DNA from: Pyrenochaeta sp. MPI-SDFR-AT-0127 | Lineage: Eukaryota; Ascomycota; Dothideomycetes; Pleosporales; Cucurbitariaceae | Assembly (NCBI GenBank): GCA_020747015.1 | Contig: JAGTJM010000089.1 | Location: 1 to 64,000 of the forward strand | Direction: 5' to 3' | Length of the DNA stretch: 64,000 nucleotides | In this document: positions 42,350-50,954 of the stretch, in pieces | Position numbering within the stretch: the first letter of the stretch is position 1 | Layout: each line of letters begins with the position of its first letter | The notes under the pieces: generated by a model | The model's database searches: none | What the model saw: only the letters and a program-made list of their open reading frames with translations | Told to the model about the DNA's origin: nothing | Made by a program: the position numbers and the translations under genes

Positions 42350-42984
42350 TGTACGATATGAAGTCGAGGTTAGACACAAGAAACTCCCAATCAAAGATGA
42401 AGTAGAGCTCGCGAACAGGCCTTAACACGATATAACTAAGTCGAATCTTCCGTTGCTCAGCTTTTGAAACCTGGTGCGCCTAATGTCGATTCCAATTTTA
42501 TTTATGCATCAATTCAAGGTTTATACGAAGCCTTACATAGCCTCACAGTTCAGAAAAGAATAGCCGAACAGGGGATTTGCAATCCGTTCGTTAGTTGCCT
42601 TATTTTAAAGGGATAATGCGAGACAGTCACCGCGGTAAGCCCGAACTTTCAAAGGAAGGTATTGCATAAAGCGATAGGCTCTGCCTTGCTACTACTGCTA
42701 CTACTACTATTTCTGGGCTAATTCAAACCAGAACTTTGTCAAAATTCTAGAAAACGCCTATGCCCTCCCCAATCTTTGTTCAAACTTTTAACAAATGGCC
42801 CGTGCACGCGATGCCCTTGCAACCATCCTACATTAGCCACCCATCCTTCAGCCTGCAGTCTCAACACAATTCTCCCATTACACCCGCCTTTATCCCATCC
42901 CGTACGCGTCTTATTATTTTCCCACTTTATCCTTGCGGAATGGCCCCATAGAAACCCCTTGCTAGTTATGCTCCTGCCCTATCC

Positions 42985-43303
42985 TCATGTTAACACCGCT
43001 AGAACACTACGATATCTACGCCGATGTGGATAGCCAGACCTTTATCTGTCGCAAGTACAAGTGCGCCCTTGCTACTACCCACTCTCAGTCACAACCCATC
43101 TCGACAAGAAGCACAACGTGCCCAAGGAACTTCGAAAGGGGCTCACGCTGTCCCTTCGTCTGCTGGATATGCTCTCAATCTATAGAGAGCTTGAGAGCGA
43201 CAGGGATAGTGATAGGGGCCAGAACACCAAAATCATCTGCGGCTATTCGCAGCCGAACAATCGCGATAATTCAACCAAAACGTGGTATTTTGAGGTCGCA
43301 TAA
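42985..43303 (+). pseudogene. OrsD/DUF3505-like C2H2 region, frameshifted
   Basis: The first frame reads F-I-C-R-K-Y-K-C-A-L; after a shift near 43,060 the second frame continues V-T-T-H-L-D-K-K-H-N-V-P-K-E-L-R-K-G-L-T and ends at 43303. Together this gives the C-x4-C...H-L-x3-H pattern of the DUF3505/OrsD-type zinc finger, a domain that in fungi often precedes RecQ-like helicase domains. No helicase follows here. A short decayed fragment. Confidence 0.5.
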
Positions 43304-43599
43304 GCTGTAAAATTTAAGTAAGGCTGTTCGCATTCATATAAAATCGATTTGCAGCCCAAACCTTGGTGTTTTAGATCCAAATCGCGACGAATTCGCCACT
43401 CAAATCGAGCCCAACTTGCACATTAAATTCAACTACTTCTTATCACCTGCTTCAAGTAATTTTTTAAAGCAAATGCCTTCACAAAGATTTAGATTACACA
43501 GCCCACAGCCTCACCTTAGCCTTAGTGGTCGAATGTTAGTGGAACGCTCTATAAGTAGCCTTTAAATACTTATTAATTTGCGCATGTCAGCTATACATT

Positions 43600-45225
43600 C
43601 ACTACAGTTCCCTTAGACCTTAAGCCTTTTATATTAATGCTCCTCGCGTGGAATCTCAGGATAAGGAGGCTTTGCTCGTCCACGGCGTCTATCCACGCGT
43701 TCTAAGCGTTCAAAGAGCTGCTCCTAAAGCCTCTGTCGGAATTCTCTTTAGGACGCAAATGGAGGTTTCTCACCGTCGTCTAGGCCTTAAAAAGTGAGCA
43801 AGTATGCGTTAATAATCGACGCCTAGAAGAGGGAGTTCCAAAGAGGCTTCCACGTTTAATAACAAAGTCGTTTAAGCTCACATTCGGCTTTACTTTAGTC
43901 AAAACGATCGACTACATTCATATTATAATTATACTCGTCTACCCACTTTAGAATCTCCATTTCCTTCTCTACTCTATTACCGAATAGCTTCCAAGTAGTC
44001 TTTAAATTAGTAGAAGTCTTTACGGGCCGTCGTTGTCGTCGAATCACCCATTACTTACCGTTATAAACAGTGCTCATAAATAGCATAATTCTTGCATCCT
44101 GCCACCTAAACTGCACCAATTACTTATCCTCTAATAGACAGCAATACTGCGCGCCCTATAGAATCTGTCCTTTATACTTTAACCTTAAACCTTAAAGTCT
44201 TAAGTCTAATCCGCGGTTTTATTCTTTAGTAGTTTACCCCTTTTTAGTAATAGCCTTCTCTTTATTATTTTCGCGCTGTGTTTTACCCACTCAAACAGTC
44301 CCTACAGCGCCAATATTCTCGTTCCAGAGCGTTGTCATAAGCCGTATAGAAGTAAATAAGTTATCTATCCAAACGATATATTTTAGGCTATTAAATAGTA
44401 GCTTACGCGCGCATAATTAAGCCACTAAATTAGGCACTACGGCAGCTATCTTCATAAGGTTAATTTCGAACTATTTATTAGTCCAAACTTTATCAAGATC
44501 CCACGGCCTATCGCCATTCTTATAGAACATCTAATCAATCAAAAAAGCCTCGCTTATAAGCGCCCAAATCTTAAATCCAATTAGTATTTATTTAGATAGA
44601 ATATTAACTGTTTCGGAGGCTCGTCCTTAGAAGCCTTAGATCAATTTATCTACCATTAAATAGGTACCTATACACCAAACAGCTTTAAAATTCACCTATA
44701 GTATATCAGATAGCTCTTATACTTTATCGAAGACCTTACAGCCAGGTTTAAGGCTATAAGTTCGAAAGAATCGATCGATTTACTCAAACCGAAGTTTAGA
44801 TACTCGTTCTGCGACTTCTTCATGTCTCCAACCACCTAACAGAGTCCTTTACCAATAATAAACAATGCTAGGAGAGTTATAAATACCTATAAAGATCAAA
44901 CAAGCGTAATATGCGTCCATTTCTCTTTATATTACAGAATACCATAGCCGTTCGTGTAGCTGTGATCGATTCTCGACCGCCCAGGCTCCCGCAGCGTTCG
45001 TGTACTTCAACAACAGCTCTCGAATATTATTTGTAAATACGAGAGACCAATGACCAAGCGCATCGTCTCGCTAAATACCAGAGGGCTTTAGTTTTAGGTG
45101 GCCACGCGTAATAGGATCGATTTGTAAAGGCTGGAAATCGGGTACTAGCCAAACCGGAGGTGGAGGGCTTCGTTTACGTTTTTTTAACTTTTACTCCAGT
45201 AGCTCTTTGGAACAATATCTAAATC
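43600..45225 (-). pseudogene. PiggyBac-like (DDE_Tnp_1_7) transposase relic
   Basis: The minus-strand frame, rich in TAG/TAA stops, contains I-D-P-I-T-R-G-H-L-K near 45,105, F-I-G-I-Y-N-S-P-S-I-V-Y-Y-W near 44,880, R-F-E...R-F-F-R near 44,770, D-K-V-W-T-N-K near 44,490 and W-I-D-N-L-F-T-S-I-R-L near 44,360, followed by N-I-G-A-V-G-T-V. The D-N-x-F-T-S and G-x-G-T-V motifs are diagnostic of fungal DDE_Tnp_1_7 elements. Termini and target site were not identified. Confidence 0.75.
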
Positions 45226-46078
45226 ACATTTAGTTATATTAAATTATCTTATATTCAAATATAAAGCGATAGAATTAAGTGTAGAGCGAGCAATTACAGA
45301 GAACAACGCGTTGTTTTGGGGTGTGAACAAACTAAGTGTTCTACCCCTCATTGGCACCGAAACCCTAGCGATCTAATTAGCTCGGTCTTTACAAACTCCA
45401 ATCTTGGCACGCGGGAGCTAAGCTCTTGTCGCACGCCATTGGCCAAGGGCAGTAGTTCGCTTAGCAGTCCACGTGATATCCTCATAAAAGACTCAGAGAC
45501 TTGTGCCATCTCTTCGAGACAGACGACACACATTGTCGTATACACAAATATAATCAAAGAAAACCCCCCATCTTAACTTTGTGCCTCATATCCAAATTAT
45601 TTTCGCTGTTCGGTTAACACCTACAGTGCGACAGATACTTTCATGTTCCGTGTCGCGTCGACTGACGTGGGGCGGCGGATCAACATCTGCAACCGCGTCG
45701 GCTGTCTGCCACGCCAGCTGCACCGGGCATAGCTGCGGAGAAAGCGCGGCTGAAACCGAGTAGGACAAATCCAATCCAATCCTTCATCACCTAGAAGCGT
45801 TCTTTCACTACAATAGAGACACCTACCTATACAATCTTCAACAACGCATGCTTTTTATTTATAGCTACGTTTCTACGGGTTTTAGTAAGCAGAGACATGG
45901 AGAATAAGTGGTCATTTACAGTAGGCCAGCAGTCCTTCCTAAGATTGTTTAACTTAGCTAACAGTATGATTAGGGTGTAAGTATTTACTACGATATAATT
46001 GATATTGTACTAAGAAACGATGTTTTAGTGTAAGTCCAGGTGTCAGATGAAGTACACGAACACTGGAACGTGGACGGT
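45226..46078. other. Intergenic, no gene recognised
   Basis: Only short open frames without motifs; composition intermediate. May include the outer part of the piggyBac-like element on the left. Confidence 0.35.
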
Positions 46079-46116
46079 ATCACCGATGTATCACCGATGT
46101 ATCACCGATGTATCAG
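46079..46116. repeat. 11-bp tandem repeat
   Basis: TATCACCGATG is repeated three times without error, followed by a partial fourth unit (TATCA). A short minisatellite in non-coding sequence. Confidence 0.85.
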
Positions 46117-46812
46117 GTCCGTGTTTAAAAAAAAGAAGAGAGAACAGAACCAACAAAAAGACGATCAATGATCAACACATAATCCATCATCACAATCATC
46201 AATTTCTGCTAAGCGCATTTCAGCATTCTATATGACAATAATCCAGCCACTCGCCTGTGCCGGTCCCTCACTTGTGAAGTACGCTATCTATAGGCACGTA
46301 ATTAGCCTATTGTTGTCCTGTGTTATGCTTAATATACAGCTGTAGGTAGGTTTACTTGTAAAAGAAGCTGCTTTAACGAAGCGTTCGGCTGGTTTTTAAA
46401 CAAGCGAGTGAAGTAACAAAAGACAGATCCCGATAAGCGCTGCTGTCTTAAGACATGATACTCGAATTTTAAACCATACTATTCCTGTTATGACACGCGA
46501 GATGAAGCAGCTAGGTTTTGTAGGGGTGCGGCCTTAGGCCGCGCTCGTCTCACTTCTGCTTTGTGCACGGTTCAACCCTTGATTAAGCAACTCGCGTTTT
46601 ACAATGCTGCCAAACACGGTATCATATCATGCCATGTAAGGCGAGAACCTGGTTTCATTACGTGAATCACCTTCCATCGGGAGGAAAGTCCAGTCACAAG
46701 TTTGGATCTCCGCTGAGATGGTTCCACTTGGTGACCGCTGACGACGTGACGCCAAGAGGTATAGGAGGTGAGACTGCCTAAGGCATTGTCAATGAAGAGG
46801 GGGCTTTGTGGA
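46117..46812. other. Intergenic, no gene recognised
   Basis: No supported gene. The last part is the upstream region of the small secreted protein gene. Confidence 0.4.
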
Positions 46813-46818
46813 TATAAG
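46813..46818 (+). promoter_or_regulatory. TATA-like box of the small secreted protein gene
   Basis: TATAAG occurs 158 bases upstream of the ATG at 46976, farther than usual; a possible core promoter only. Confidence 0.3.
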
Positions 46819-46975
46819 TATGAGTGAAGTGTCTACTATGATGGATAGATTCGACCACTACACAAGATCTACAGCGCACAGTGTGATGCAATTACTATCT
46901 CCTCGATTTACTCTATAAACGTTATTCATCCAACCTGCTGTAGCGCAGGTTCCTTTCAATCACTACCATCACCAA

Positions 46976-47330
46976 ATGAAGCTCCTCACCATCATCTTCG
47001 CTCTCTTGAGCACTGGTGTCCTCGCCCAAGATGGGTACACAAACTCTCAAAACTTCACATTTGATCTCGCTAACGGGCTACGATAGCTGCGGTTTCCCCG
47101 ACGGACCAGACTGTGTATCTCTCGGCGAGGGCGCGAACGGGCTGGAGCAATTTGCTGACGACGGATGCTGCTTACTTCCCTTTCGATGCGGAAACGGTGA
47201 TGGCGGTGAGCGGTGCGAGCGTGTGAGCGTTGATAACGCCAATGGAGACGCGAACGGAAAAAGTAACGCGAACGCGAACAGGAATAGGAATGGAAACAAT
47301 CGGAGGTTGCGTCGTCGATTACTGCTATGA
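46976..47330 (+). CDS. Small secreted cysteine-rich protein, two exons
   Basis: Exon 1 46976-47034 encodes a classic signal peptide (M-K-L-L-T-I-I-F-A-L-L, cleavage expected after V-L-A at residue 17). Intron 47035-47086 is 52 bp with GTACAC donor, CTAAC branch and ATAG acceptor. Exon 2 from 47087 places six cysteines at residues 21, 29, 47, 48, 54 and 63: C-x7-C-x17-CC-x5-C-x8-C, a C-C-CC-C-C framework seen in knottin-like secreted peptides. The model read to TAA 47330 has 100 residues and an Asn/Arg/Gly-rich low-complexity tail. If a further intron 47221-47281 is used, that tail is replaced by a segment with two more cysteines. Such proteins are candidate effectors or defence peptides; no family was recognised and no activity is claimed. 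Confidence 0.6.
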
Positions 47331-47539
47331 AAATGTGGTGAGTGGCTGGCTGAATGCGAGAGCTAGCCCACGGGACAGGATCAAAACTGTTGTATGGAGA
47401 ATGGAACATGATTTTATCTGTGGTAAATTACTTTCAGTGTGTCCATCAACCAACTCAAGCCATCAAATCCAAGTCAATGGCGTCCAACAACACCACTCTT
47501 ATGAGCACGGGGTGAAGGTCTCCGCACTTGATGTCCCCT

Positions 47540-47754
47540 CAGAGCTCTCAGCTCCTCAGCTTCCCGGCGGAGCGCGCAACCGTATCTACCAACATGTGCT
47601 CACAAACTCTTATCGGCTTCGCTATATTACGAAGCTATCCAGTCAAAGGGATGATCTTCCAAACTCCAAGCCACCGCTAGCTATAGTCCCAGTGGAGGAG
47701 GCACCAGAGGAGTTCGACGGAGAATCAGCAAACGAGGACCGGGACGACGAATAG
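47540..47754 (+). pseudogene. Possible 2EXR/F-box-like fragment
   Basis: Within an open frame ending at 47754, the stretch P-Q-L-P-G-G-A-R-N-R-I-Y-Q-H-V-L resembles the L-P-x-E-I-R-N-x-I-Y-x-x-V-L start of fungal 2EXR or F-box-like proteins. The remainder is acidic and ends E-D-R-D-D-E. No start is defined and the domain is incomplete. Confidence 0.25.
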
Positions 47755-47799
47755 GTCCGAAAACAAGGAACCCTAGTAAAAGCCCCGCACAAAAGCCGA

Positions 47800-48180
47800 T
47801 AACTCGAATCCTCAACTAATCTCCTCACAGCTGTTTTACATGCTTCTAGAATAGACAGTAAAGGCGGAGGAAACGCGCGCAAGGAAGCCTTTAGCGAGGA
47901 CGAGGTCATAGGCAACCTCTTTATGTAACTGCTAGCTGCTATGCTTCGCATGAGACCAATTCATTCGTGTTCTAACACGACACAGGATATGAGACGACAG
48001 CGAACTTAATTGCATACAGATTAGCTGCTCTCGCTCTACACCAAGACATACAAGATAAGGTTATCAAGAAGTCGACTTAATCTTTGCCTATACTAAGCAG
48101 GTTAGCTGTATAAACCTCACCTACAGCAAAGACTTCGAGAAGCCTAAGTACAGGTACGGATTTATAGTAAAGCCTGCTTA
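47800..48180 (+). pseudogene. Cytochrome P450 fragment around the I-helix
   Basis: Plus-strand sequence reads L-L-T-A-V-L-H-A-S, F-S-E-D-E-V-I-G-N-L-F-M, then after an interruption (a TAA and ~45 bases ending CTAACACGACACAG) G-Y-E-T-T-A-N-L-I-A-Y-R-L-A-A-L-A-L. This is the P450 I-helix region with the oxygen-binding A/G-G-x-[DE]-T-T motif. A possible C-terminal scrap (Y-S-K-D-F-E-K-P-K-Y-R-Y-G-F-I-V-K-P) follows near 48,110-48,178. ExxR and the heme-binding Cys loop are missing, so internal sequence has been lost. Non-functional. Confidence 0.6.
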
Positions 48181-49266
48181 ACCTTAACTTCTGTCTGCAG
48201 GCTCCTACAAAATTAACACGTACTATAGTACGATGCTTTATGCCTCTTTCTTTAAGTAATTCTTATTATGAAGATAGTAAATAAGGCAGAGACAGTTCCC
48301 GTCTCTAATCCTAAGACTAGTAAAAGCAGCAACAACAGTAGCTAGAGTTACCTCCTGCTAGCAGACACTCGCGTCTACCTGTCCGCGCTAGGTGTTTACT
48401 TTAACCTACGCTACTAGCTGGATCCGTACAAGCTAGACCTATACTAGTAGATCGCTACTAACGACTAGAAACGCGACAAGGCCGTCGTCGCTGCTGACCG
48501 CACGCGCTATACGCGTAGAATGCTACTTACATTCTCTAATAAGGCACGCTCTTGCCAAGAACGCAAGTTTGCGCAGGCTAAGTACATTGCCTTCTTCGTC
48601 ACACTTCTTAGAACGTATTGCGTTCTCTAGCTAGACTAAGATCTGGCTAAGATTGAAAAGGGTTTGTTTGCAAAATCAGCTGAGAAAATCACTCTTGCAC
48701 CGCTTGATAAAGTCCCGATTAAACTAGAGAAGAGGATCACTTGAAAAAATAGAGCTGCTGGCGAGATTTTGCTTTCAGAAATCTCGACATAGTGTACAGG
48801 CAGTCAAAGGTGTGTCTACTATGTTCAAAGGTGCATCCAACCCCATTTTCAAACGCTTGTCTTTCGCTTTGCGTTGCGCAGTGCATCTTGATTTTGCCAT
48901 CCGCATAACTCTACCAATATAAGCAATATCATAATTAGCTATAAGTTAATTCGATTCGAATGCTATTCGCAATATAGGCGACAAAATCATGCTCTACAAA
49001 GGTAGCGATTAGGATAGGAGGTGAGGTGCTTTAGTCAGTATGCGTTTCTCAGCATTTCTTAGTGTACAGGGTTTTTGAAGCCTGCGTGGCGGGCTAAGTA
49101 TATTGGAAGATGGAACAGAACGTGGATATTTACGTGCTCTAAATGTCAGAATAAATATCCAGAGAGATGGGAACTTACAACGGTGCAACGTATAGATTCA
49201 GTGCTTCGTGGGGAGCCATGTAGTAGTTCCATGAAGCCATGCGAACAAAGCGTCCCTGTATCACCC
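48181..49266. other. Unassigned, partly repeat-like
   Basis: Around 48,240-48,700 composition is TpA-shifted with stop-interrupted frames, as in RIP-mutated repeats, but no family could be recognised. 48,700-49,266 holds no recognised gene. Confidence 0.4.
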
Positions 49267-50380
49267 TCACCATTCCAGACCCTTGGGTTTCAAAGGAACG
49301 TGGAGCAGTCGATGGCCTGCTTCCGTGGGCTCTGGCAGTCGTCCAGCACGAATATTAATTTACAGCGACTGATGCAGTAACCTAGGTGCGCCAAGAGCGG
49401 CATCTAGCTCATGACGAAGTACAACAAATTCATCCTTAGTGATTCCACTCTTGAGATGCTTGTTCTGCCCCTTGTGCTCTTTGATGGTCATGTATGGCAC
49501 GGGCTTCTTACGTCCTGCTGGTGGATAATCGTGACCTGTCCAGATCTTTATGTCATCTAGTAAGGCGAGAAGTTTTTAGCTTAACTCGAAGAGTGCGTTT
49601 ACACTTCCTCCCAGGAAATCGCAGCGCGCTGTGCTGATGTTGACGTGAAAGATTAAGTCGCCGCAGAACACGTTATCCTATCAGACATTAGTAGCGGTAA
49701 CGACGTGAAGTTCAGGAGAACTCGACTCCGATTTTGTAACCCAAATGATTGGGCGTGTGCCTGGGCAAGTGCATAGCCACAGCGTTCATATCGCCAATCG
49801 CGAACTTCTCTTCGCCCTCGAATAACTTATCGAAAACACCCGTGAATTCCTTATCTAGTACCCCGTATCTCTGTCCAAACAACTTCTAGACTTGATTGAT
49901 TCGCTTTCTAATGCTAGTAAGTGGCTGATGCTCTTGAATTTAGTCAAGTCTAGTTTGCAGGAAAAAAGAGGCAGTAAGATGGTCGGCATGTGTATGTGTT
50001 TTAAGGATCCAGTCAATACTGTACCCATTCTCCTTAATAATAGAGAGTAATATGTTCGCCGAATCGGTTGTGATTATTTAATTCGCTAGATCAAAGTCCA
50101 GGACTGGATTGATAATGGCTGCTTTCATGGTAGATGGGTTAGTAACGACATATTGCCACGTTCCTGTCGTGGTTTCGAACACATTGTGGACCACAGGTTC
50201 TCTATCAAGAGCAAACATGGTACTGTATGGCGCATTATCCCCGTAGAAAGGATTGTGATGCGTTTTCGGCATTTGTGAAGACAGCCCCACGAGACCAGGT
50301 CGTGAAGGATGCGAAGGTAAGGAGGGTAACTTCTGCGTAGCTCTGTGGGCGGAGGAAGCGGTATTTAAAGATGCGATCAT
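49267..50380 (-). pseudogene. Metallo-beta-lactamase-fold hydrolase with premature stops
   Basis: From ATG 50380 one frame runs to TGA 49267 (371 codons) and retains the whole fold: G-T-W-Q-Y-V-V-T-N-P, I-I-N-P-V-L-D-F-D, the metal motif T-H-T-H-A-D-H-L-T near 49,995, G-Q-R-Y-G-V, F-D-K-L-F-E-G, H-L-P-R-H-T-P-N-H-L-G-Y, a G-D-L-I-F block near 49,650, W-T-G-H-D-Y-P-P near 49,540, and L-H-Q-S-L near the end. It resembles fungal glyoxalase II/persulfide-dioxygenase-like proteins. About seven internal stops (TAA, TAG, TGA) occur where relatives have Gln or Arg, all explainable as C-to-T. No indel is needed. The start is 45 bp from a pogo copy, so RIP leakage is plausible. Confidence 0.8.
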
Positions 50381-50425
50381 GTTCGCCGTCTTGGATATAG
50401 CATAACGTAGTTCACAAACGAGTTA

Positions 50426-50954
50426 ACGTGTTCCACCAGAAAGTGGGCCACACCACTTAGTGGGCCGCCCAACCAAAACGCGTGACAGTTCAACAACAGT
50501 AGCTGAACAACAACATGATAAATCTCTATAAAGTTGCATAATAAGCTAGTAGATTACTGTTTACACTGTGTCCTTTTGTGTCCTTGTTTATGGCATTTGC
50601 TGCAAGTTGGAGGTGCGCGCTTGCGTGCCTGAGTATGCCTATCCTCAGAGGCACTCTCAATAGCCAAAGCAGCTGTTGTAGCCAACGTACGCCCTTGCTC
50701 GGCCTGGAGCACACCTCCTGTAGCAATATATTGCCTGCGCTTGTCTATTTTTTAGTCTACGGCGTTGATTAAGAGCTCGTAGTTTGCTGTTCTCCTCTGC
50801 TAAGATTGTCGCTAAGTTCATGGCGAGCTGACAACCTTTGACAAGCTGAGAGATTGCAAGGTTGGTAGGGCTCTATAACTAGCGTTGGAGGAGCTCTCGT
50901 ACAAGGCGTGCCTGCTGCTTAAGCTGAGTTATTGTATGAGGCGTCTCAGCTGTC
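50426..50954 (-). mobile_element. Truncated copy of the pogo-like element
   Basis: Matches 31192-31725 of the first pogo-like element, beginning with its terminal repeat ACGTGTTCCACCA and including the C-terminal transposase knuckle (50,530-50,610). Homology stops at 50954, exactly where hAT copy 2 begins, so the hAT element inserted into it or replaced its remainder. Confidence 0.85.

Noticed and set aside
46079..46116. CRISPR-like or regulatory array
   Set aside because: The repeat is 11 bp with no spacers; a plain minisatellite in a eukaryotic genome.
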